From positions 91,173-155,172 of the forward strand of contig CAYZXL010000006.1 in assembly GCA_964482435.1 (NCBI GenBank): a stretch of 64,000 nt of DNA. The letters run 5' to 3'. The DNA comes from CAYZXL01 sp964482435. GTDB lineage: Bacteria; Auribacterota; JABMQX01. Of this stretch, positions 1 to 8,782 are shown piece after piece (position 1 is the first letter of the stretch; every line of letters begins with the position of its first letter). The notes under the pieces were generated by a model, which ran no database searches, had not been told where the DNA came from, and was given only the letters and a program-made list of their open reading frames with translations. The position numbers and the translations under genes are program-made.

Positions 1-2217
1 CGGCACTGCCCGGAACGTGGTGTTCGCCTGAGTGTCGTTGGCTATGTTCACTGTCGGCCCTGCTATCTGCTTCCACTTGAAGTTCATGCCGTGGACTGTT
101 CCCCCGCCTACGAGATGAGCCTCTGCTCCCTCCTGGACCACCGTGTCTGTTCCTGCCGTACTGATGATCACGGCGTCGGCGTCAACCACCGTTATGACGA
201 CAGGGGCTGAGGAGCTGCGCGACTGGCTGTCCGTTACCGTCAACCGGAAAACGAAATCCGTATTCCCGATGATTATCGGCGGGCCGGAAGGCGCTGTGAA
301 AGTCGCCGTGGCCGTGTTCGGGTTACTGAGAGTTACAGCCGGCCCTGAGACCTGCTCCCATTTGTATGTCACTGCGTTGGGCGAGTTCGTCCCGTCCAGC
401 GTGACCAGCGCCCCTTCCTGCTCCTCTCTATCGGGCCCCGGGTCAGCCACTGCCGTCGTCGGGTCCTGGTCGGCGTAAACCTCCAACTCGGCGATAGACG
501 TGAAGTCAGCCGAGCCTCCGGGGACACCATATATCCTCAAGCCGACGCCGTGAACTCGAGTGAAACTTATGTCGTATCTCGCGTATGCCGCATGCCCGGA
601 CATCTGGTCGGTGAAATTATAAGCCGGATAGATGCTCAAGCCCCGAACGTCTTTCCACGTCGTTCCGTCTTCCGTGTACTGGACTTTCAAGCCCGTCCAC
701 CACCCGCCATTCGTGAAAATGCCTCCTTGATAATAGACGACATGCTGGAAGTACAGCGCTTCGCCCCACGTATAGCCCCACCAGTCATCGTCCATTAGCA
801 GGTTGTTGTACCAGCTATCGAAACTCACGCCGGTGTTCCCATCGTTCATGACCTTCGCGAGGTTCCAACCGACGTGCGGCCTCTTGGCAAAGGGCGAAGC
901 ATCCGTCCTCAACGCCAAATTGCGCATCGCTGTGTAGGTTATTTCCTGCGAAAGAGGGCCGTCGCCCCCGCCGCCACCTGGGATCGTATTCCAGCCTTTG
1001 ACCGCAAAGGTCAGCGTCTGCCCTTCCGCCATGCCGCTGGTTTCTCTGAAGGGATCCGTGACCCAGTAGAAGAAGTAAAGTCCCACGTCCAACTTCAGCC
1101 CGACTCCGTATTTGTCCGCATCAATGAGAGGGTCCCATTCCAGCCTGAAGCCGAGCCCTGCGGCCCCCAGGTCCTCCGGGAACGTGCGCAGGTTGCTCGG
1201 AGCTACTGTCGGGGCGTTTTTCGCGCGAACAGTGATGACCACCGTGTCGCTGGTCTCCCCGTCCGGCGCTTGGGTTGTCAATTTGAAAGTCAGAACCGTG
1301 CCCACCGTCAGAGGCGGCGCAGTAAAATGCGAAATTCCGTTTGAGGGGTTGGCATTATCGAGGGTCACCGTCGGCGTCCCGGCAGTCTGCTCCCAGTGGT
1401 AGCTCGTCGGCCCGCCAGACGACCCGGAACCGTCAAGCGTCACCGCGTCGCCCGCCCACGCAATCTGGTCCTCGCCCGCGTACGCGCCCTTGTTGATCTC
1501 GATGTTGTCAACCGCATGAACGTTGGTATCGCCGCCGGTAGCCGCCGTAAAACCGAAGTACGCGTCGTAAGGAACGTAGCCGGAGATGGTATAGTCGAAT
1601 ATCTGCGTCTCCGACATGGGGGTTGCCATCGTCGGGTTGCTCATCCACATCTGCAAGTGCCCCTCGTTGAACTGGATTATTACATGAAACGGCGCCGGCA
1701 GTCCCCCCGACGTACCCGCGTCCTCCATTTCCGGGATTGTCGCGTTCGTGGTCAGGTCCGTCCGAGCAGAAGGGGTCACCTCGCTAATGGCGATGTAGTT
1801 TTCAGGCTCGGTCGCGCCACCGGAGTACGTGTCGAACCTCACCCCGTATCCGTCCAATCCGTCGAAACCCATGGAACCGCCCCCTCCACCTAAGAGCGAC
1901 GGCCCTCTCACCCACGCGAATGTCATGCCGTCAGCTCCGTTTCCTCCACCAATCCAGAAATCGAACGCGACGCTGAACCTCTGGCCGCTCATCTTCTCGA
2001 ACCAGAAAATCGAGCCAGTTTGGCTACCTACGGCGTCGGTCAGAAACATAGCCTGGTACGTGGCGTCCCACACGGCGTTCCCGCTCACAGTCCATTTCCC
2101 AAGGTCCGGCGACACGTCGAACCTTTCCACCACGGTTGCCATGACTGCCATTTGTGCACCAGCCAGCAGCACAATCGCCGTTAGCCCGACAAGTCCTGAG
2201 AATCGAATCGCTTTCAT
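1..2217 (-). CDS. Secreted L-type lectin / PKD / discoidin-like protein, C-terminus beyond window
   Basis: The frame is open from the ATG at 2217 to base 1, so about 739 N-terminal residues are visible and the end is missing. A strong Shine-Dalgarno (AGGAGGGCACT) precedes the ATG. Residues 1-28 form a signal peptide. Residues 30-215 resemble a bacterial L-type lectin (SVAFDFWIGGGNGADGMTFA, then GYGVRFDTYSGG). PKD/REJ-like repeats follow at about 240-330, 580-680 and 680 onward (pattern AGxDQ...VTLDGxxS...YxWxQ). An FN3-like stretch lies near 335-420 and a discoidin-like domain near 450-580 (VVYYQGGIFTNGGWW). The protein is probably a cell-surface or secreted carbohydrate-binding protein. The central part is paralogous to the next protein on this strand. 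No catalytic domain is visible, but the missing C-terminus could hold one. Confidence 0.8.
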   Translation of the reverse strand, partial: MKAIRFSGLVGLTAIVLLAGAQMAVMATVVERFDVSPDLGKWTVSGNAVWDATYQAMFLTDAVGSQTGSIFWFEKMSGQRFSVAFDFWIGGGNGADGMTFAWVRGPSLLGGGGGSMGFDGLDGYGVRFDTYSGGATEPENYIAISEVTPSARTDLTTNATIPEMEDAGTSGGLPAPFHVIIQFNEGHLQMWMSNPTMATPMSETQIFDYTISGYVPYDAYFGFTAATGGDTNVHAVDNIEINKGAYAGEDQIAWAGDAVTLDGSGSSGGPTSYHWEQTAGTPTVTLDNANPSNGISHFTAPPLTVGTVLTFKLTTQAPDGETSDTVVITVRAKNAPTVAPSNLRTFPEDLGAAGLGFRLEWDPLIDADKYGVGLKLDVGLYFFYWVTDPFRETSGMAEGQTLTFAVKGWNTIPGGGGGDGPLSQEITYTAMRNLALRTDASPFAKRPHVGWNLAKVMNDGNTGVSFDSWYNNLLMDDDWWGYTWGEALYFQHVVYYQGGIFTNGGWWTGLKVQYTEDGTTWKDVRGLSIYPAYNFTDQMSGHAAYARYDISFTRVHGVGLRIYGVPGGSADFTSIAELEVYADQDPTTAVADPGPDREEQEGALVTLDGTNSPNAVTYKWEQVSGPAVTLSNPNTATATFTAPSGPPIIIGNTDFVFRLTVTDSQSRSSSAPVVITVVDADAVIISTAGTDTVVQEGAEAHLVGGGTVHGMNFKWKQIAGPTVNIANDTQANTTFRAVP

Positions 2218-2657
2218 AGTGCCCTCCTGTGATGAATGTCTATTTCATCAAGCCGTTGCTCAATGCCGAAGAATTAACCGAACCTCATGCCTATCGCCTG
2301 CCGGTACGCCAGACGGTGGTCGTGCCACCTCTGGATACTTCTCGCCAGGCGCGACCGGCTCACATACCCGATTGCCTCCGCGGGTTGCCCGTTCCGAACA
2401 AAACCCCAGCACACGCGGCTTGTCCCACCAGACCGGGATAACGAAGTTATTGCGTCTCGTTCCGACAGTATTCGCCGACGGGAAATCATGGAAGCGAGGA
2501 GTGTCACAGATTGCACACAAAGTGAAGCAAGAGATGTTGCGAAGGGATTTGACGGTGTGGGCGGTGCGGACAGAATGCCCCACCGGCGGTTGATCATTCC
2601 GAAGAGAAACAGTCACTTGCATGGAGACGTCGCCTTTTCTCTTTCGAAGCCATCCTT
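2218..2657 (-). other. Long untranslated leader of the lectin gene; no recognised gene
   Basis: This stretch separates the promoter near 2670 from the lectin start codon. Both strands contain overlapping short frames of up to 124 codons with Arg/Ser-rich, shadow-like composition. I recognise no protein family, riboswitch or terminator in it. The length is unusual for a bacterial leader. Confidence 0.35.
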
Positions 2658-2686
2658 ATAGTATGACCGGACAATCTCCCCGTCAA
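2658..2686 (-). promoter_or_regulatory. Sigma-70-type promoter for the lectin gene
   Basis: On the minus strand TTGACG and TACTAT are separated by 17 bases, a near-consensus pair. Transcription would start near 2651, leaving a leader of about 430 nt before the ATG at 2217. Small open frames lie in that leader, but none resembles a known protein. Confidence 0.55.
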
Positions 2687-2894
2687 CTGAAAAATCCACG
2701 CCTTCGTAACCCATCGGTTACGCGCGCTCGTGAGGTCATCGCTTGACCCCGGGGCGGTTCTCGGGTCGCACACCATGCACCCAGCTCGCCCTGACCCGGT
2801 CCAGCGGGCAAGCCCTGGCGACGGAGGGCAAAGATGCAACACATGTCCCCCTGAAAAGCAAAGCCGCGAATTTCCAGACAGCGCCAAAAAGCGA

Positions 2895-2919
2895 ACCAGC
2901 CCCCGCAAGGGGGGCTGGT
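2895..2919 (-). terminator. Terminator-like hairpin after the PKD/CBM protein gene
   Basis: A 10-bp perfect inverted repeat (ACCAGCCCCC with GGGGGCTGGT) with a 5-base loop lies 27 bases beyond the stop codon at 2946. On the minus strand it is followed by a T-rich tract (TTCGCTTTTT), consistent with intrinsic termination. Confidence 0.6.
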
Positions 2920-2945
2920 CGTTTCCACCTACGAGGTCAGGGGGA

Positions 2946-5900
2946 TTACTGCCCCATAACCCGATAGAAGAGTTTCTTGTTGCCGGAGACGTCTCCGCTT
3001 GTCCAGGTCTGCGCGCTGATTGGCCAGGTGCCGGGGGCGCTTGTCCACGTCGCGCCGACGAGGTTGTCCGTCTGCTGGACGGTGTATTGTTTGTTCCCGA
3101 AGACCGTCCAGGTGAGACTGACCTGCCCGACGGAGGGAGTGACCTTGGTTATCTTTCCCGCCTGTATGGGCAGAGGCTCTCCGGACACCCTCACCTGGTC
3201 CATGGCAAACCAGTAGTCCCACTTCGCCTGGTAGAAGTGCCATCTCACCTGTATCTTCTTCTTGTCGGCAAGCGAAGCAATGTCCACCTGCTCGGGGGTG
3301 CTGCTGCTGCCGGTGTTCCTGTCCCAGTGACCCAGGTTCACCCAGTTGCCCCAGACTCCATTGTCGAATACCCGGATGTCAACCTCCGCAACCTGGAGAT
3401 GGTCCGGGTCCTCGAAGTACCTGCTGTAGTTCTTGCTGTAGTTCAGCCGAACCTTCATGTAGTTGCCGCAGTCAACCTCCTTGCTGACAAGCCTCTCGTC
3501 CAGCGTAGCATCCGGAGCAAGGTCGCTGTCGGTGACCATGTACTTGTCGTACATACCAGGCAGGTTCGGGTCCTGGTTGCCCAGTTGTCCCATGCTCCCA
3601 TCCGTGTCCCACAGCCGCCATGCCGCGTCCGGATACCCGGAGCCGTTCTCAATTGTCCACCCGCCGACAGACTTGACATCAGCGTCGGAAGTGTAAGTGT
3701 CAAAGTTGTCGGACCAGATGGTTTCTCTTGGCGGCTTTGCCCAGTTGTACCCGATGGCTATCTTGTCGAAGTTGAACACGTCCGCCGCTGGGTCTGGACC
3801 TAACGCTTGAACTCTCAAGGTGTGCAATCCGGTGTTGGTCTCCTCGAATTGCTCCAGAGGAACGTACGTGAACAGATGCCAATCGCCGGTGCCCGCGAAG
3901 GTCGGGGCGCCAATCAGTGTCTCATCCCAGTAGGCGGTGAAGCTCGCTTGAGTGAGCGGACTTGCCAGCCTGAACGTCAGCTTTATCCAGCCGGGCTGGG
4001 TAACGTTGAAGGTGTACCGCCACCAGCTGCTCGGCCCTATCCACCCGATGTTGGTGTGATACTCGGTGGTGCTGCCGTACTCAAGCACCGTCTCGATCCC
4101 TATCGCATCGAGAGGACGATAGTCGCGAGGCCCTCCCTTGTGGGGCTGCCAGAAGTCGTACTGTGCGCCCAGATCAGTGGCCGAAAGAGCCTCGTTAGCA
4201 GGGACAGTCGTGCCGGCGACCCATGGCCACTGCCCGCCGCCGTAGTTGAAGTCCTCCGCCTCCCGAACGACCATCGTCCCGGGAAGCTGTGCCTGCACCG
4301 TAGGCGAGGTCTGCGGCCCTTCTACCCCGTGCACGCCGAGAGCTGAGACCGCGTAGCTGTAGTTGTTGCCAGCGGTAACCATAGAGTCAACAAACGACGT
4401 GGCGGTGGTGGAGCCTATCAGCTCCCATGTGCCGCCGTTGACGCTCCGGAAGACGTTGTAGCTGACAACGCCCTCCTGCGGAGGAGCGCTCCAGCTCAGG
4501 TGAGATGCCATCAGCATCTCCACCATCAGATACGTCGGTTCCGTGGGAACTGGATACACAAGGTTTTCGCCGACGATGTCTGCCGTAGTCGTCCCGAAGG
4601 AAACAGCGCCGGCAAAATCAAGAGCCTCCGCCCTGTCCTCCGGAATGCTCAACGAATAGGCTATGGGGCCCGTCTTGACATCCGTCCCGCTGAGAGTCCA
4701 GAGTATCTTTCCGGCGGAAACCACAGCCCCCGGTGCGACAACGTCATCCTCCGACAGGCCGGCAGGAATCTCCTCGCTGATGGTCACGGTGGTCGGCTTG
4801 TTGTTCGGATTGACCTTCAGGGTGAGTGAAACGTCCATCGTCCCGCCAAGTTCACAGGAGGCAGGCAGGTTCCTGACTGCGTACGCATCCGTGAGGACGA
4901 ACGCAGTCTTTTCCTTGAGCTCTCCAAGTTTTGCCGTGGCAAGAGCGCCCCCATCGTGGCTCGTGACGCAGATTCCCACGTAATAAGGCGCCGCAATGGG
5001 AATGGTGTGCTGTGTCGGGAAGTTCCAGAGACTTCCCACAATCCAGTCGGTTCCGTCGAAGGAGTAGTAACCCACCCAGAGGTCCACCTTGCGCTCCAGC
5101 TTCAGCCAGACCGGGCCGGTAAAATTAAGCGTGCCGTTCACGAAAGGTTGATTGCCGCCTGTTCGTGCGGCCGCGCCAGCTTTCGTGGTCCTGTACTGCT
5201 GAACCATCCCGTTGTCGCGCGACACAACGAGGTCCATGAACACAGAGTCTGCATCGAGGTCCTGCCGCGCCATAAGCCCGACCTTCGTCCAGGCGTTGGG
5301 CCACGTGGCCGGAGGGTTGTCAATCCGCACGGAGATGCTGGAGAAATCACTCCCAACTTCCTTATACACGAACCGGAACCCGTCGTCGTTGTCCCAGATG
5401 TCCTCCCCATCGCCAGTGACGGTGTAGGTCTGCGTGTTGGGGTCGTAGCTCGAGGCGCCGGCGATATTGTTGGGGTTGCTGACAGTACCGGAGATGTCTC
5501 GTGCGGACAGACTCAATGGGTCTATAAGCACGCCGTCCTCTATGATGTTCTTCACATTGACAGTGATGGAATCAGTGCTGACCCCGCCAACTCCATCGCT
5601 CACCTGAAGCTGGAAAACGAAGTTCTCCCTCAAGTCCCACAGGATTGGGGCAGTGAAGGAAGGCGTCGCAGTATTTGGCACGGTAAGGGTCACAGTCGTC
5701 CCGCTTGTCTGAGTCCAGGCGTATGTGAGGCTGCCGGAGGTGGTGATGGAGCCGGTCCCGTTGAGCGTCACAAGGCTGCCCTCAAGCACTGTCTGGTCCG
5801 GGCCGGCAACGGCCGTCGTGACGAGATTCTTCACGGTGATCGTTACATCATCGGTCTTCGTTTCCGTGCCGTCTCCGGCTGTAAACTGGAAGGTTAAAAG

Positions 5901-7868
5901 GGTATCGGCTTCCACGCCAGGGGCAGTGAAGGTGGCGATGGCCACGTTGGGGCCATTGATAGTTACGCTCGGTCCTCCTGTCTGGACCCACTGAAGTCCG
6001 CTGAGAGGTCCCTTTTCCGAGAAGGAGTGGCTGCCGTCGAGAGTTCCCTGAGCCCTCTCGTTGACAGCAGCGTCCACGCCGTAAACCACCAGCGGACCCA
6101 CCGTCCGGTCGCCGTAAACCTCCAGTTCCGCGATAGACGTGAACGTCCCCGTCCCGCCAGGCGTGCCATAAATCCTTATTCCATTGCCTCTGACCGTCGG
6201 AAAGAGAATGTCGTATCTCGTGTAGTTCCTCCTCCCGGCGGCGCTGTTTGCGAAATCGTACGGCGGGTAGATCGTCACCGCCGGGCCGTTAATCCACGTC
6301 GCGCCGCCGTCCTTCGTGTACTGGACGCCTAAGCTGGTAAACCAGCCGCCGTTTGCGGCAATGGTGCCGCCGTAGTAAACCACTCTGTCAAAGAAATGCG
6401 GCTGGTCCCAGAGGTATCCCCAGAAGTCCTCGGACTTCACTGGCCCGCCCGAACTGTTGTTGCTGACATTGAGAATCTGGTCGTTCATCCCGCCAATGGC
6501 GCCACTGGAAAACGTGTACGTTACTCCCTGGACAGGAGGAAGCGGCGGATATGCCCCTCCCGGAGCTGGAAGAGCCATGTTGTGCATCCCTGTGTACACC
6601 ACGTCCACCGACTGAGCGCCGTGCAAGGAGGGATCGGTGTTAGCGTTGGGGTCGCACCGTTTGTTTTCGCCCCGGATCGCCACAATTTGTTCCTGGTCTT
6701 CTGCCAGGCCGGGGAAATCCATCCAGGTGTTCGTCGTGTTATACAGCCAGTAATACTTGTCGAGTTTTAACGCGACGTGGTATTTTTCCGCGTCGAATAC
6801 CGGGTCCCATTGCACCCGGTAGCCCAGCTGCCCTGGCTGGTCTATTGGAAAAACGAAAATGTTGCTCGGAGCCACCTTCGGAACGTTCGGCGCGTAAACA
6901 AAGATTTTGACCTCGTCGCTCGCCTCCCCCTCGGTGGGAGAAATCACCGTGATTTTGAAGGTGAGAAGGAACCCGACGTCCACGGCAGGGCTATCGAACC
7001 ACACCTCCTTTTGATTTGCCGAGGGTTGCAGAACAGCGGTGAACCGGTCCTGCCCTCCGGTCTGGGTCCAGGCGTAACTTGTCGCATCGAGAGGGCCGGT
7101 GCCGGTCAGTGTTACCTTCGTGCCGGCGTCAATTTTCTGGTCGGGTCCTGCGCCGGCGGTGACGGCTTTCCAAACCTCGATCAGGCACAGGTCCCCGCCG
7201 CTGTCGTTCGCCGAGGCAGGAATGTTATCCTGCTCCACAACGAGGAATCCTTGTGTCACTTCGAGAACGGGGCTTTCCGGCTGGGCAATGAACACCGGGG
7301 TCTCCTCTCCGGCTACAGGGGGGCCAACAAACGGCGGGACAACCTTGTCCTCAAACTCGACGGTCCAGAAATTTGCATTGGCGGGCGGAACGTAATCGTC
7401 AACGAGGACCACAGCCGTGCCGGCATCCCCGTCGCGAACGCGGATCGTTACGGAGTGATTCGAATTGTCTCCGTCACCGCCCGAAGCAACAAACCTGTAC
7501 TTCGCGTTCTCCAAATCCACTCGGAAAAGCATTGGCGGTGTTCCGAGGGATTTCTTGACGGCAACAAGCTGGTCGTAAATCTCGTCGTCTCCGGTGTAGT
7601 CGCCGCGGTTATTGGGGCTGTCGTCCAATGACCCCGTGTAGGTGTAGCCGTGTCCCTGCGCCGCCGAGTAGGTCCAGTTGGCGCCGCTGCTCTGAGACAC
7701 CTTGATGTACTGGACGCTGGGAACGTTATAGGTGGCGCGGGTCCAGTCGTCCGCGCCGAAGGCGAAAGCCTTGGTGAGCTCGTAGGCCCCAAATGCCAAA
7801 TTCGAGACGCATAGAAGGATAAACATGGACAGGATAAGGCCGATCGAGAAATGGCGAGTCGTCTTCAT
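2946..7868 (-). CDS. Large secreted multidomain PKD/discoidin/CBM protein (1640 aa)
   Basis: The start is the ATG at 7868 (MKTTRHFSIG), preceded by GGGGGTGCC and followed by a clear signal peptide to about residue 27. Approximate order: carbohydrate-binding-like region 30-225; PKD/REJ repeat 235-320; FN3-like 330-400; discoidin-like domain 440-585; two PKD repeats 590-785 (AGPDQTVLEGSLVTLNGTGS); concanavalin/DUF1349-like region 790-1010; a DUF11-like segment; FN3 1115-1215; CBM6-like domain 1215-1375 (VVREAEDFNYGGG, SSWWRYTF); a MAM-like region 1385-1560; and a C-terminal domain 1570-1640 (YTVQQTDNL...RVMGQ) shared with other exported proteins here. It shares FN3, discoidin and PKD segments with the lectin gene downstream. 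It is probably a surface polysaccharide-binding protein. No enzyme active site is seen. Confidence 0.85.
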   Translation of the reverse strand: MKTTRHFSIGLILSMFILLCVSNLAFGAYELTKAFAFGADDWTRATYNVPSVQYIKVSQSSGANWTYSAAQGHGYTYTGSLDDSPNNRGDYTGDDEIYDQLVAVKKSLGTPPMLFRVDLENAKYRFVASGGDGDNSNHSVTIRVRDGDAGTAVVLVDDYVPPANANFWTVEFEDKVVPPFVGPPVAGEETPVFIAQPESPVLEVTQGFLVVEQDNIPASANDSGGDLCLIEVWKAVTAGAGPDQKIDAGTKVTLTGTGPLDATSYAWTQTGGQDRFTAVLQPSANQKEVWFDSPAVDVGFLLTFKITVISPTEGEASDEVKIFVYAPNVPKVAPSNIFVFPIDQPGQLGYRVQWDPVFDAEKYHVALKLDKYYWLYNTTNTWMDFPGLAEDQEQIVAIRGENKRCDPNANTDPSLHGAQSVDVVYTGMHNMALPAPGGAYPPLPPVQGVTYTFSSGAIGGMNDQILNVSNNSSGGPVKSEDFWGYLWDQPHFFDRVVYYGGTIAANGGWFTSLGVQYTKDGGATWINGPAVTIYPPYDFANSAAGRRNYTRYDILFPTVRGNGIRIYGTPGGTGTFTSIAELEVYGDRTVGPLVVYGVDAAVNERAQGTLDGSHSFSEKGPLSGLQWVQTGGPSVTINGPNVAIATFTAPGVEADTLLTFQFTAGDGTETKTDDVTITVKNLVTTAVAGPDQTVLEGSLVTLNGTGSITTSGSLTYAWTQTSGTTVTLTVPNTATPSFTAPILWDLRENFVFQLQVSDGVGGVSTDSITVNVKNIIEDGVLIDPLSLSARDISGTVSNPNNIAGASSYDPNTQTYTVTGDGEDIWDNDDGFRFVYKEVGSDFSSISVRIDNPPATWPNAWTKVGLMARQDLDADSVFMDLVVSRDNGMVQQYRTTKAGAAARTGGNQPFVNGTLNFTGPVWLKLERKVDLWVGYYSFDGTDWIVGSLWNFPTQHTIPIAAPYYVGICVTSHDGGALATAKLGELKEKTAFVLTDAYAVRNLPASCELGGTMDVSLTLKVNPNNKPTTVTISEEIPAGLSEDDVVAPGAVVSAGKILWTLSGTDVKTGPIAYSLSIPEDRAEALDFAGAVSFGTTTADIVGENLVYPVPTEPTYLMVEMLMASHLSWSAPPQEGVVSYNVFRSVNGGTWELIGSTTATSFVDSMVTAGNNYSYAVSALGVHGVEGPQTSPTVQAQLPGTMVVREAEDFNYGGGQWPWVAGTTVPANEALSATDLGAQYDFWQPHKGGPRDYRPLDAIGIETVLEYGSTTEYHTNIGWIGPSSWWRYTFNVTQPGWIKLTFRLASPLTQASFTAYWDETLIGAPTFAGTGDWHLFTYVPLEQFEETNTGLHTLRVQALGPDPAADVFNFDKIAIGYNWAKPPRETIWSDNFDTYTSDADVKSVGGWTIENGSGYPDAAWRLWDTDGSMGQLGNQDPNLPGMYDKYMVTDSDLAPDATLDERLVSKEVDCGNYMKVRLNYSKNYSRYFEDPDHLQVAEVDIRVFDNGVWGNWVNLGHWDRNTGSSSTPEQVDIASLADKKKIQVRWHFYQAKWDYWFAMDQVRVSGEPLPIQAGKITKVTPSVGQVSLTWTVFGNKQYTVQQTDNLVGATWTSAPGTWPISAQTWTSGDVSGNKKLFYRVMGQ

Positions 7869-8014
7869 TTTGGCACCCCCATGACGTTTTTGGTGATGAA
7901 ACCTGTCTCCCGTGCAGAAAACTGCCCGCACGGCGTTCGTTTTTCTATCGTTTCTTTCCAGCGGCGCGACGGCGCGAATCGTCGTGGGAACTGAGCAAAG
8001 GGCATGGGCAAGTA

Positions 8015-8023
8015 ATCATAGCA
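8015..8023 (-). promoter_or_regulatory. Possible extended -10 promoter for the 1640-aa protein
   Basis: On the minus strand the sequence reads TGCTATGAT, an extended -10 element. No convincing -35 lies at 17 bases. The expected start would leave a leader of about 140 nt before the ATG at 7868. Confidence 0.3.
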
Positions 8024-8406
8024 GATAGTCAGTCGCATGGGCTATAGCCTGGGCAGGAGATTTGAAAATCTAAACCTATGAAGACTTATAACCTGTAACC
8101 GCCCCTGCCGAAGCAGCCTTTATGGTTCGCCTCCGTTTGCGCCGACGCAGGCGTACCTGCATTCCATTTCAGCACGATTTCGCGCGTGTCAAAGAACAAA
8201 TAGCAAGAGACAACTCCCGACTGTCAGTCTCCGATGGTTCTTGTACACACGCTTTCACCCTTTGTCAAGCCTTTTGTGCCCGTACCCGCAAGCCCTCACT
8301 GACGGGCGGATTGCGGGTGTCGTCCGCGGGCGGGTTGGCCGGGCATGTTGCCCCTTAACCCGGTCGCAGGCGAGGGGCCTATGCCACGCTTCCCCGCACA
8401 CAGCCG

Positions 8407-8665
8407 GGCTGAGGGGTGCGGCTGTATTTCAGTGGGTGGCCGTGGGGGGGGTAACGCCGCCGTCTCGGCGGCAGTCGCGAGGGCGTCTCGCCCTCGCCCT
8501 CGAGGGCAGGATGCCCCCGGCACAGCCGGCAAGATGCCGGCGGTACAGCCTAACCCCGGGACTTCTGCCAGTTCCCTGGTTCACCAGGGCCCACACCTGA
8601 GGCCCATGTTGGCCAACGCCGGGAACCCTCCCACCACTGAAATACAGCGGCACCCGGGCTCAGCC
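8407..8665. repeat. MITE-like element with about 33-bp terminal inverted repeats
   Basis: Bases 8407-8439 and 8631-8665 are imperfect inverted repeats of each other; both contain GGCTGAG and a shared core CTGTATTTCAGTGG in opposite orientation. Between them lie GC-rich hairpins (8478-8540). No open frame with protein-like composition is inside. Related end sequence (GGCTGTATTTC) recurs at 39874. The right end stops five bases before the -35 of the CotH-gene promoter. The gene-free interval 7869-8782 otherwise holds only the promoters noted. Confidence 0.5.
8478..8540. repeat. Paired-hairpin dispersed repeat, variant copy
   Basis: Two palindromes are present: CGAGGGCGTCTCGCCCTCG (8478-8496) and CCGGCAAGATGCCGG (8526-8540). 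Their loops (GTCTCG and AAGAT) match those of the 52-bp copies at 15421 and 31960 although the stem sequences differ. The copy at 36414 is closest and shares the trailing GGTACAG. Confidence 0.55.
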
Positions 8666-8669
8666 GCCA

Positions 8670-8698
8670 TTGCGGTGGGCGGGGGAATTCGGTATAAT
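8670..8698 (+). promoter_or_regulatory. Promoter upstream of the CotH-kinase protein
   Basis: TTGCGG at 8670 and a perfect TATAAT at 8693 are 17 bases apart. The predicted leader is about 80 nt to the ATG at 8783. Confidence 0.5.
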
Positions 8699-8782
8699 AA
8701 TTGCAGGATTGTACGTAGAGCATCCCCGAAGTGGCTTTGACTGCGGTGGACAGCCGGGAGGCGATTTCATAAAGGAAACCTG

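Noticed and set aside
2260..2661. Overlapping 107-124-codon frames upstream of the lectin gene
   Set aside because: Several frames on both strands overlap, are rich in Arg and Ser, and match no family; they fit untranslated leader sequence.
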